Positions 1-6,571 are shown, counted from the first letter of the stretch. The stretch is 7,797 nucleotides of DNA from an uncultured Clostridia bacterium (GCA_947631725.1 CANRML010000056.1:1-7797), one strand, 5' to 3'. A program made the numbers and translations. Notes: generated from the letters alone by a model not told the origin.

Positions 1-720
1 CAAGAAAGATTAGAACAAGAAAGAATTGCACTAGAAGAACAAAAAAGAAAAGAAAAACTACCACAAGTAACAGAACAAGCCAAAAAGGATTTTGAAACAA
101 TATATCGTTCAGAAACTAAAAGAGCTTTTTTAACATTTGATGATGGACCATCAATAGTAACAACTACTATTTTAGATACTTTAAAAGAAAAAAATGTAAA
201 AGCAACATTTTTTATGTTAGGTTCTAATGTGCAAAGATTACCAGATACAGTAAAGAGAGTATTTGATGAAGGACACTTTATTGCAAATCATGGATATTCT
301 CATGTTTACTCATCAATATATTCTTCTCCACAAACAGTTTTAGATGAATTTAATCAAACAAATGATGCAATAAAAGCAGCAATTGGGGAACCAGAATTCA
401 ATTCACATTTATTCCGCTTTCCAGGAGGACTTGCAGGCGGAAAATATGCAGAAATAAAGAAACAAGCAAAAGAATTACTACTTCAAAATGAAATTTATCA
501 AATTGATTGGAATTGTCTAACAGGAGATGCAGAAACAAGTAAACCAACAGCAGAATACACAATGAATCGATTACAAGCTACATCAGCAGGAAAAAATAGC
601 CTAGTAATTTTAATGCATGATGCACAGGCTAAAAAAGTTACAGCAGAAATGTTACCACAAATTATTGACTATTTAGCAGGACAAGGGTACGAATTTAAAA
701 CATTTTATGATATTTTTTGA
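1..720 (+). CDS. NodB-family polysaccharide deacetylase, 5'-truncated by window edge
   Basis: This is a metal-dependent carbohydrate esterase of the NodB/CE4 fold, which removes N- or O-acetyl groups from a cell-wall or extracellular glycan. The frame is open from base 1, so the start lies outside; 239 residues are visible. Residues 1-30 are a charged helix rich in Glu, Gln, Lys and Arg, probably a spacer from an upstream membrane anchor or signal. All five family motifs can be seen: FDDGPS (catalytic base D47, metal ligand D48), NHGYSH (metal ligands H97 and H101), RFPGG (R139), DW at 169-170, and LMHDA (H206). The domain is therefore complete and probably active. The TGA stop directly abuts the ribosome site of the next gene, so the two are likely co-transcribed and translationally coupled. 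The exact substrate (peptidoglycan, chitin-like or other polysaccharide) cannot be read from the sequence. Confidence 0.93.
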   Translation, partial: QERLEQERIALEEQKRKEKLPQVTEQAKKDFETIYRSETKRAFLTFDDGPSIVTTTILDTLKEKNVKATFFMLGSNVQRLPDTVKRVFDEGHFIANHGYSHVYSSIYSSPQTVLDEFNQTNDAIKAAIGEPEFNSHLFRFPGGLAGGKYAEIKKQAKELLLQNEIYQIDWNCLTGDAETSKPTAEYTMNRLQATSAGKNSLVILMHDAQAKKVTAEMLPQIIDYLAGQGYEFKTFYDIF

Positions 721-726
721 AGGGAG
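721..726 (+). promoter_or_regulatory. Shine-Dalgarno site that fixes a GTG start
   Basis: AGGGAG begins at the base after the deacetylase stop codon and lies 9 nt before the GTG at 736. No ATG is placed better for the following gene, so this site supports the GTG start and close translational coupling. Confidence 0.7.
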
Positions 727-735
727 TAATTCAAA

Positions 736-2607
736 GTGCCAAAAAAGAGAAAAACTAGTTTAGAGCCAGAAATCGAGCAAAAATTACAATATATAGGGCT
801 ATCTTTAGATAAAGTTCCAGAAAGCATATTAGAATACGAACCACTAAATTATCGAATTCCAAAAGGATATGATGAAACAAAATATAAACAATATCGATAT
901 ATACCAGTAAATAAAATTCAAATTTTGTTATCTCCAACAAATCGATTAGATGAGTTAAGTGAAAAATATAAAAAAGCAAGACCATTAGCACAATATTTAG
1001 ACAATCAAGAAGAAGATAATTTATTAAAATATGCAGTATTTTTAAATATGCTAAAACAAATGAACATAGAAGATGTTGAAAAAATAGAAGAAGAACAAAA
1101 AAATTTGGCAAAAGAAATACCTTTCAAAGTTAGATTTGAAGGAAATTATTTATGGCAAATATATTATGCAGAAGCAACAGGTAAATATTTTATGATAGTG
1201 CCAACAACTGATAGTGATTATTCTGCATTTTTTTATCTATTAAAAAAGAAATTAGAAAATAATAATGCAAATATGGTATATGTACCAGTAATTGGAGTTG
1301 AATATTCTAGAAGATATTTGAGTAAAGATGCTTTTGAAGATATTCAGAATTATATATGGCTATTTACAAAAGAATGGCCAACTATCTATGAAGTATATAA
1401 TGATCGAGATAATTTAAATATACATATTGTAGGGGAAACTTGTGTATATGGAAAAATAAAAAGTTTATATCATGTTGTATTAAAAAATAATATAGAAGCA
1501 AATCATTTTTACAAGATATTAAAAGCAATGTTTATAATGCAAACAGAAATCCCAAATTATTTTGAATTCACAACAGATGTAAATACAAAAGGAATACTAG
1601 AATTCTATTTCAAAGATAGAAAAATTGAATATAGTGAAATGCCTGCTTTTATAAAAGAACAATATGCAGCTAGCATAAAATCAAAAAAAGAAATAGCAGA
1701 AGAATTAGAGAAAGATAAAAAGAAATTAGAAGAATTAAAACAGATAGCAGCAATGCAAGATATTGAATATCTTGAAAAAGAAAAACAAATTTCTACATTT
1801 TTAGAGTGTAAAAAAACATTTTTTGGAAAATTCAAATATTACTTTAAATATAGTAAAAAAAGTAAAAAAATAAAAGGAACCACTCCATTAGAAAGAAGAA
1901 AAGAAGAAAAACAAGAACTATTTGTTGAAAAAGAAAGCCAAAACTTACATGAAAGAAGTATTAAAAAATATACAATAGAAGAACTAATTCAAAGCTATAA
2001 AGAACTTGAAAAAGAAGAAACAAAACTAAAAGATATAGTTATGGACATAAATGCAATTAAATTAAAAAATAAAAATATGAAAAAGAAAATCGAAAATGCA
2101 ACTAATTTCATTGAAGAAATAGATAAACATAAAAGAAGTATTTTTGAATTTTGGAAATATAGCAATAAAGACGAAATGACAGTTTTACCAGAAGGTGAAG
2201 AAGAGGAAGTAGGAGTTATTAAAAGAATAGAAAAAACCTTTGACTATGAAGAAGACTTCGAAAATTATGGAATTAATTTAGACACAATGCAAAGAGAAGA
2301 ATTAACAATTGATGAACAAGATAGCATATATATTGCAAGTACAAATATATTAGATATGTTAAATAAAATTAAATTAAATATAGTTACACCAAAAGATGTT
2401 GAGACATTATTAAAACTATTAAAAAAGGAATTAAGAGAAAACGAAGATTATGATGAACTAGAAGATGATGAGTTTGATATATTTGGTGGAATATCAGAAG
2501 ATAATACAAAAATCAAGAAAATAGGAAACAAATTACATCGTGAAAGTGAAAAAGATAAATTTAACATATTAGAAATCACAAAAATGACTAGACAAATTCG
2601 GATTTAA
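736..2607 (+). CDS. Large charged coiled-coil protein of unknown function, frameshifted near its C-terminus
   Basis: I do not recognise this family. The frame gives 623 residues from a GTG start. I see no signal peptide and no membrane helix, so it is probably cytoplasmic. Residues 1-310 look globular, mixing aromatic and charged segments (for example around 130-290). Residues about 316-355 and 385-470 are strongly Lys/Glu-rich and predicted coiled coil. A basic aromatic patch lies between them (360-380), and an acidic Asp/Glu stretch lies near 570-585. The frame closes at TAA 2605-2607, but the +1-shifted frame is open from 2588 and continues the same kind of sequence to 3034. The natural product is therefore likely about 765 aa (617 plus 148). 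Removing one base near 2587 would join the halves. The gene follows the deacetylase directly, which suggests a shared envelope- or glycan-related process; that is inference. Confidence 0.8.
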   Translation: MPKKRKTSLEPEIEQKLQYIGLSLDKVPESILEYEPLNYRIPKGYDETKYKQYRYIPVNKIQILLSPTNRLDELSEKYKKARPLAQYLDNQEEDNLLKYAVFLNMLKQMNIEDVEKIEEEQKNLAKEIPFKVRFEGNYLWQIYYAEATGKYFMIVPTTDSDYSAFFYLLKKKLENNNANMVYVPVIGVEYSRRYLSKDAFEDIQNYIWLFTKEWPTIYEVYNDRDNLNIHIVGETCVYGKIKSLYHVVLKNNIEANHFYKILKAMFIMQTEIPNYFEFTTDVNTKGILEFYFKDRKIEYSEMPAFIKEQYAASIKSKKEIAEELEKDKKKLEELKQIAAMQDIEYLEKEKQISTFLECKKTFFGKFKYYFKYSKKSKKIKGTTPLERRKEEKQELFVEKESQNLHERSIKKYTIEELIQSYKELEKEETKLKDIVMDINAIKLKNKNMKKKIENATNFIEEIDKHKRSIFEFWKYSNKDEMTVLPEGEEEEVGVIKRIEKTFDYEEDFENYGINLDTMQREELTIDEQDSIYIASTNILDMLNKIKLNIVTPKDVETLLKLLKKELRENEDYDELEDDEFDIFGGISEDNTKIKKIGNKLHRESEKDKFNILEITKMTRQIRI

Positions 2608-3034
2608 GCTAAGCCTAGAGCAAGTCGTAAAAAATATAAAACATGCTCTTGAAAAAATTCAATCTCCAGAAGATGTAACATTATATAAAGCAATTATAGG
2701 AGAAAAATTAGATGAAAATCAATTTAATGTATTTAATATGAACCCAGAAAATGAAATAAAAGAAGTTTGCAAACAAGAAGGTAATAATATTAACTTATAT
2801 AAAATTTTATTGGAAAAAGGGCAAAATATATTAGGATTTACCAATATTATCTATTATGATAATCAAAACAAGACATTACCTATAGGGATGGACTTTTCAA
2901 GTAAAGTAATGGTAGATATTTCACAAATTGATTTGAATATAAAAAGAGGAAAAACATTTCATATAGCAAAATTAGAAAATGAGCACAATGATTTTTCAAA
3001 ATTAATAGTTAAAAGAGTAACAGTATATGAATAA
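2588..3034 (+). pseudogene. Out-of-frame C-terminal part of the preceding unknown protein
   Basis: This frame is open without interruption from 2588 and encodes 148 residues, starting LDKFGFKLSLEQ. Its first ATG is at 2738, which would give only 98 aa. No Shine-Dalgarno sequence precedes that ATG, and there is no GTG or TTG start upstream in frame. The region 2588-2737 encodes plausible helical protein with normal codon use for this DNA. Together these make it the displaced C-terminus of the 736 gene rather than an independent gene. The last 80 residues look like a compact alpha/beta domain with hydrophobic strands, which I do not recognise. The cause could be a real mutation, an assembly or sequencing indel, or recoding. 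If a short protein from 2738 is annotated elsewhere, it is this fragment. Confidence 0.7.
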
Positions 3035-3047
3035 ACACATATTATTG

Positions 3048-3076
3048 AATAGGGGTTAGAAATACCCCTATTTTTT
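3048..3076 (+). terminator. Intrinsic terminator
   Basis: The arms AATAGGGGT (3048-3056) and ACCCCTATT (3064-3072) form a perfect 9-bp stem with a 7-nt loop, and the T-run continues to 3076. It starts 13 nt after the TAA at 3032-3034 and ends the deacetylase/unknown-protein transcription unit. Confidence 0.88.
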
Positions 3077-3080
3077 ATAT

Positions 3081-3085
3081 AAAGG
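3081..3085 (+). promoter_or_regulatory. Shine-Dalgarno site deciding the GH25 start
   Basis: AAAGG lies 11 nt before the ATG at 3097 but only 2 nt before the in-frame GTG at 3088. The longer spacing is workable and the shorter is not, so 3097 is preferred. Confidence 0.55.
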
Positions 3086-3096
3086 TTGTGTTTAAA

Positions 3097-4359
3097 ATGA
3101 AACTTAAACATATATTTATTTGTTTAATTATTACTACATTTTTTTGTTTTATGAATATACCTAGTACATATGCAATAAGTTCAATATCAGATCCAATATA
3201 TCAAGGAATTGATGTGAGTAATTGGCAAGGATACATAGATTATGCACGAGTTAAAAATAGTGGAATTGAAGTTGTATATATTAAAGCAAGCCAAGGAAGC
3301 AATATAAAGGATGCATATTTTGACTTGAACTATGAAAATGCAAAAAGAAATGGATTAAAAGTAGGATTTTATCATTTTTTAACAGCAACTAATATAGAAG
3401 AAGCGGAAAGAGAAGCTAGATTTTTTTCATCTGTAATTTCAGGAAAAGTACCAGATTGCAGATTAGTGTTAGATTATGAAGTATTTGGAGGAGTGAGTGT
3501 AACAGAGATAAATGAAATTGCTAAAGCTTTTTTAGAAACGACTAAAAGATTAACAAATAAAGAAGTTATGATATATAGTGATTTATTTAATTCTCAGAGT
3601 GTATTTTCTAAAGAATTAGCAAATGAGTATCCATTATGGATAGCAGATTATACAACTAGAGAAATACTTGAAAGAGCACGTTCAAATTGGAACGGGTGGA
3701 TAGGTTGGCAATATACAGATAGAGGTAGAATTAGTGGCATTAATGGAAGTGTAGATAGAGATATTTACACAAAAGAAATTTTTTTAGATGGAACAGAAGA
3801 AATACCACAAACAGAAAATCCAAATGGTGAAAATAGTTTAAATACTAGAAGCATATTTTATACTGTAAAAAAAGGAGATACATTATATAAAATAGCAAAA
3901 ACATATGGAACTACAGTTTCTGAAATAGCTCAAATAAATCAAATTTCAAATCCAAATCTTATCTTTCCAGGGCAAGTATTAAGAATACTAGAAAATTCTA
4001 CTGTACAGGGAAATGAAGAACGTGGAACAGGAAGTATTGTGTATACAGTAAAACCAGGAAATACATTATCACAAATTGCAAGAGCATATAATGTTACAGT
4101 TAGTCATATTGTAGAAATAAATGATATTCAAAATCCAAACCTTATTTTTCCAGGGCAGGAGTTACGTATTACAGAAAGTACAAGTATGGAATTATTTGAA
4201 TTAGGAAACCCAAATCAAGATATTACTTATATTGTTAGAAGAGGAGATACCCTTACAAAAATTGCAAAAAAATTCGGAGTTACAGTTGATTATTTAGTAA
4301 ACAAGAATAGAATCAGTAATCCCAATTATATTTATGTTGGGCAAATTATTAGAATATAA
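3097..4359 (+). CDS. Secreted GH25 muramidase with three LysM domains
   Basis: This is a glycoside hydrolase family 25 lysozyme that cleaves the MurNAc-GlcNAc bond of peptidoglycan outside the cell. From the ATG at 3097 it has 420 residues. A signal peptide covers about 1-26: basic MKLKH, then a hydrophobic core, then a TYA cleavage site. The GH25 domain spans about 32-235, with GIDVSNWQG (D39), the catalytic pair in LDYE (D126, E128), and a later WIADY. Three LysM repeats follow at about 255-297, 316-358 and 378-420, each starting Y-x-V-x-x-G-(D/N)-T and ending in (L/I)-R-I. Low-complexity linkers of about 20 residues separate them. The protein ends on the last LysM residue. The LysM repeats should bind glycan chains and keep the enzyme on the wall. 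Likely roles are wall remodelling or daughter-cell separation, though a phage-derived endolysin origin is possible. GTG 3088 would add only three residues. Confidence 0.93.
   Translation: MKLKHIFICLIITTFFCFMNIPSTYAISSISDPIYQGIDVSNWQGYIDYARVKNSGIEVVYIKASQGSNIKDAYFDLNYENAKRNGLKVGFYHFLTATNIEEAEREARFFSSVISGKVPDCRLVLDYEVFGGVSVTEINEIAKAFLETTKRLTNKEVMIYSDLFNSQSVFSKELANEYPLWIADYTTREILERARSNWNGWIGWQYTDRGRISGINGSVDRDIYTKEIFLDGTEEIPQTENPNGENSLNTRSIFYTVKKGDTLYKIAKTYGTTVSEIAQINQISNPNLIFPGQVLRILENSTVQGNEERGTGSIVYTVKPGNTLSQIARAYNVTVSHIVEINDIQNPNLIFPGQELRITESTSMELFELGNPNQDITYIVRRGDTLTKIAKKFGVTVDYLVNKNRISNPNYIYVGQIIRI
3859..4356 (+). repeat. Three tandem LysM-coding repeats
   Basis: Three LysM units of about 129 bp lie at 3859-3987, 4042-4170 and 4228-4356. 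Units 1 and 2 are closest: both encode NPNLIFPGQ with near-identical DNA, which suggests recent duplication. Unit 3 is more diverged (NPNYIYVGQ). Such repeats can gain or lose units by recombination. Confidence 0.8.
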
Positions 4360-4393
4360 CTTGTAAATTTTTTTATAAAAAAGCAAAAAAGCC

Positions 4394-4422
4394 TTGACAA
4401 CATAAAACATATGTTCTATAAT
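4394..4422 (+). promoter_or_regulatory. Consensus sigma-A promoter of the ORF6N gene with LexA-like operator in the spacer
   Basis: TTGACA (4394-4399) and TATAAT (4417-4422) are both perfect consensus hexamers with a 17-nt spacer. Transcription should start near 4429, leaving a leader of about 23 nt. The spacer contains AAACATATGTTC (4405-4416), with a perfect 10-bp palindromic core AACATATGTT abutting the -10. It matches the Gram-positive LexA/DinR core GAAC-N4-GTTC at 7 of 8 fixed positions. A repressor bound there would block RNA polymerase. Which repressor uses it is inference; autoregulation by the ORF6N protein is an alternative. Confidence 0.85.
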
Positions 4423-4436
4423 ACATACAAAACTAA

Positions 4437-4441
4437 AAAGG
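4437..4441 (+). promoter_or_regulatory. Shine-Dalgarno site of the ORF6N gene
   Basis: AAAGG lies 10 nt before the ATG at 4452. The nearer ATG at 4442 is followed at once by TGA in frame, so it is not a usable start. Confidence 0.6.
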
Positions 4442-4451
4442 ATGTGAAGAT

Positions 4452-5327
4452 ATGAAGGAAAACAGTTTAAGCAATGAAAATATTAAAAATCTGATATATA
4501 CAATAAGAGGAAAACAGGTTATGCTAGATAGTGATGTTGCTATGCTATATAATTATGAAACAAAAAAGATAAATCAAACTATAAATAGAAACAAAGAAAG
4601 ATTTCCGGAAGAATTTTGCTTTAAATTAACAGAAAGAGAATTAGAGATTGTGTGGTCACAAATTGTGACCACTTCAAAAAATATTAAGTATAAAGGTAGA
4701 AAGTATTTACCATATGTTTTTACAGAACAAGGAATAGCTATGCTTTCCGGATTATTAAAAAGTAATTTATCTATTAAAGTAAGTATAAATATTATAAATG
4801 CTTTTGCAGAAATGAAAAAATTTTTGATGATTAATGGACAAGTCTTGAAAAGATTGACAAATATAGAATATCAGATACAAGAGAATAATAAAAAGATTAA
4901 CAATATGTCTAATAAATTGCAACAAGAACAAAACATGAACCAAAGAATATTTTTTAATGGGCAAATATATGATAGCTATCTTTTAATTATAGATATTATA
5001 AAAAAAGCCAATAATAAAATTTTAATCATAGATAATTATATCAATGACAGTATTTTAAAAATGTTGACAAAAAAGAAAAACAATGTAGAGGCAGTTATTT
5101 TAACATCAAACAAAAGTAATATTGAAAAATTAGATATCAAAAAATTCAATGAAGAATATCCAATATTAAAAATTTCTAAAACAAATAAATTTCATGATAG
5201 ATTTATAGTAATAGATGATAAAGAAATGTATCATTTAGGTGCATCTATAAAAGATTTAGGAAAGAAATGCTCTGGAATTAACAAAATAGAAAATACAGAA
5301 ATAATAGAAAAGATCATAAGTTTATAA
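4452..5327 (+). CDS. ORF6N domain DNA-binding protein with C-terminal PLD-like domain
   Basis: A 291-residue protein. Residues about 11-98 match the ORF6N domain, known from phage and large-DNA-virus regulators related to KilA-N/Bro proteins. Visible hallmarks are I-R-G-K-x-V-M-L-D-x-D-x-A-x-L-Y (18-33), N-R-N-K-E-R-F-P-E-E-F (45-55), and Y-L-P-Y-V-F-T-E-Q-G-I-A-M-L (85-98). Residues 125-165 are a polar coiled coil. The C-terminal part (about 165-291) has alternating hydrophobic strands and H-D-R-F-I-V-I-D (H248, R250, D255). This fits HxKx4D of the phospholipase D/Nuc superfamily with Lys replaced by Arg, and is followed by G-A-S-x-K-D-L-G-K (263-271). It may be a catalytically altered, ligand-sensing domain. 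It is likely a transcriptional regulator or antirepressor of mobile-element origin. No other phage genes are nearby, and it has its own strong promoter. Its target is unknown. Confidence 0.85.
   Translation: MKENSLSNENIKNLIYTIRGKQVMLDSDVAMLYNYETKKINQTINRNKERFPEEFCFKLTERELEIVWSQIVTTSKNIKYKGRKYLPYVFTEQGIAMLSGLLKSNLSIKVSINIINAFAEMKKFLMINGQVLKRLTNIEYQIQENNKKINNMSNKLQQEQNMNQRIFFNGQIYDSYLLIIDIIKKANNKILIIDNYINDSILKMLTKKKNNVEAVILTSNKSNIEKLDIKKFNEEYPILKISKTNKFHDRFIVIDDKEMYHLGASIKDLGKKCSGINKIENTEIIEKIISL
4652..4672. repeat. 21-bp perfect inverted repeat inside the ORF6N gene
   Basis: The arms GTGGTCACAA (4652-4661) and TTGTGACCAC (4663-4672) are exact reverse complements around a single A. They cover codons 68-74 (W-S-Q-I-V-T-T). 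With only one central base it resembles a dimeric protein-binding site or cruciform more than an RNA hairpin. Confidence 0.85.
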
Positions 5328-5389
5328 AACTTTTCATGCTAGCATTATTTCAAATATACAGCGTAATAAAAATGTAATAAAAAAATAAA

Positions 5390-5417
5390 TTGTTTGTAAT
5401 TGCATTTGATATATAAA
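5390..5417 (+). promoter_or_regulatory. Possible promoter for the 5486 gene
   Basis: TTGTTT (5390-5395) and TATAAA (5412-5417) are separated by 16 nt. Both are imperfect, and this region is so AT-rich that chance matches are likely. The 158-bp gap 5328-5485 otherwise shows a short palindrome (5336-5345) and no clear terminator, so read-through from the ORF6N gene is possible. Confidence 0.3.
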
Positions 5418-5485
5418 TAATATACTCTAATAATAATGAATAAACATAAAAGAAAATAATTAATTTTAAGATTGGGGGAAATAAA

Positions 5486-6433
5486 ATGGGAGAAAAAAGA
5501 TACATTAAAATGAGTTTTGGAACAGCAGTATGTTTAATTATAATAATCATACTTTTAGTATCACTTATTGCATTAGGAGTATATACACATACTACAAAAA
5601 ATGCTAAAGTAGAGACAAACTATACAAACAATGAAAACACTGAAGAATATCAAAACGTAGAAAATGAAATAGTAAATACTACTGAAAATCAAATAGAAGG
5701 TGCAAATGAAAAAGCAGAAGAATTAGATTTAAATGACAATTTGTCAAAATCACTAATTGAAAAAATATCATTTAATACATATGCTGTAGCTAGTATGTAT
5801 AAAGTAGGAGAATTTAATATAAATAATATTCCAAATGATTTAGTATTACGATTAGGATGGGATAAAGCACAAAATAAAGAAACTTTAGATGAAACATTAA
5901 AAGAAACTTTAACAAAAGACAAAATGAAGCAAAGCATAACGAATATTTTTGGAGATAAATTAAAATATAAAGATGAACAATTTAAGCAAATAGATGTAGA
6001 GACATTTCATAATTACGGTGGATATACAGATAACATGGGAATAATAGAGTATAATAACGGAACATATACAGCAAATGTTTTCCAAGGTGGAGGAGGAGAT
6101 GTTCCATTTATACACCAAGAAGCAGAAAAAGTATTAAAAAATGGAAATAAAGTAGAAGTATATGTAAAAACAGCTTTTATAGATACGGAATTTATAGAAA
6201 GTACATTTGATTTTGAATATATAATTTATAAAAACTTTGACTTCACCTCAAATATATTTGAAGGTAAACTAAGCAAAATAAAGGCAGAAGAATATGGTAA
6301 TCATGAAATAGGAATATCAGAAAGCTCAAAAAAAGTAATATCAAACATATCAAACAGCTTACATACTTATGTATATACATTTGAAGCAGATGATGCAGGA
6401 AACTATAACCTTACTGGCTTTAAAATGAATTAA
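5486..6433 (+). CDS. Membrane-anchored extracytoplasmic protein of unknown function
   Basis: A 315-residue protein I do not recognise. A short basic N-terminus (EKRYIK) precedes one hydrophobic helix at about 11-32. There is no clear signal-peptidase site and no lipobox Cys, so it should be a type II anchored protein with its bulk outside. Residues 35-75 are a Glu/Asn/Thr-rich low-complexity linker, followed by a likely globular domain (about 80-315). A Gly-rich turn, F-Q-G-G-G-G-D (199-205), sits between beta-like segments. The only cysteine is in the helix (C16). The start is supported by GGGGGAA, with its G-run ending 7 nt before the ATG. The flanking genes are also small envelope proteins, but spacing and promoters suggest separate transcription units. 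It could be an exported sensor or substrate-binding domain, but nothing in the sequence decides this. Confidence 0.85.
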   Translation: MGEKRYIKMSFGTAVCLIIIIILLVSLIALGVYTHTTKNAKVETNYTNNENTEEYQNVENEIVNTTENQIEGANEKAEELDLNDNLSKSLIEKISFNTYAVASMYKVGEFNINNIPNDLVLRLGWDKAQNKETLDETLKETLTKDKMKQSITNIFGDKLKYKDEQFKQIDVETFHNYGGYTDNMGIIEYNNGTYTANVFQGGGGDVPFIHQEAEKVLKNGNKVEVYVKTAFIDTEFIESTFDFEYIIYKNFDFTSNIFEGKLSKIKAEEYGNHEIGISESSKKVISNISNSLHTYVYTFEADDAGNYNLTGFKMN

Positions 6434-6453
6434 ATTGTTTTTATACAACAATT
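6433..6453. repeat. Short inverted repeat overlapping a stop codon and a -35 box
   Basis: AATTGTT (6433-6439) and AACAATT (6447-6453) form a 7-bp inverted repeat with a 7-nt spacer. It has no T-tract, so it is not a good terminator. The right arm overlaps the -35 hexamer of the next promoter, so it could be an operator. In such AT-rich DNA it may also be chance. Confidence 0.35.
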
Positions 6454-6480
6454 GAAAATATTATGTAACTGTGATATAAT
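6452..6480 (+). promoter_or_regulatory. Extended -10 sigma-A promoter
   Basis: TTGAAA (6452-6457), a 17-nt spacer, then TGA-TATAAT (6472-6480): a perfect -10 with the extended TGn element and a -35 matching 5 of 6 positions. The expected start is near 6487, giving an unusually long leader of about 85 nt for the 6572 gene. Confidence 0.82.
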
Positions 6481-6486
6481 AATATT

Positions 6487-6571
6487 AATCTAGTATAAAC
6501 TAGAAGTTGTACTCCTGTTTTCAACACAGGTATCTGACAACAAGAAAAATAATATTTCGGGAGGAGAAAAA
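6487..6571 (+). promoter_or_regulatory. Structured 5' leader, candidate cis-regulatory RNA of unknown class
   Basis: Two hairpins follow the predicted transcription start. Hairpin 1 pairs TCTAGT (6489-6494) with ACTAGA (6499-6504) around the tetraloop ATAA. Hairpin 2 has a basal stem GTTGT (6506-6510) with ACAAC (6537-6541), an internal loop, and an upper stem CCTGT (6514-6518) with ACAGG (6526-6530) around a 7-nt loop. CTCCT (6512-6516) can alternatively pair with AGGAG (6562-6566), the core of the ribosome site GGGAGGAG. This gives two exclusive states, one exposing and one hiding the ribosome site. I cannot match it to a known riboswitch. Pairing was found by eye, not by energy calculation. 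Confidence 0.5.

Noticed and set aside
715..732. Mollicutes code 4 read-through of the deacetylase TGA
   Set aside because: It would add only three residues before TAA. All other Trp codons are TGG and no gene has an internal TGA, so the standard code fits.
739..756. PKKRK basic N-terminus resembling a nuclear localisation signal
   Set aside because: Lys/Arg clusters are common in AT-rich coding DNA, and a eukaryotic targeting signal has no supporting context here.
2602..2608. Programmed +1 frameshift of the prfB type at ATT-TAA-G
   Set aside because: There is no Shine-Dalgarno-like stimulator just upstream, the P-site codon would re-pair poorly after slipping, and no downstream structure is evident. 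A mutation or assembly indel is simpler.
4366..4383. T-run followed by A-run after the muramidase stop, as a terminator
   Set aside because: The possible stem is purely A-T and lacks a GC core or a following T-tract, so I do not call it a terminator.
5336..5345. Palindrome ATGCTAGCAT after the ORF6N gene
   Set aside because: It is only 10 bp, with no loop and no T-tract. It is too short and isolated to support a terminator or operator.
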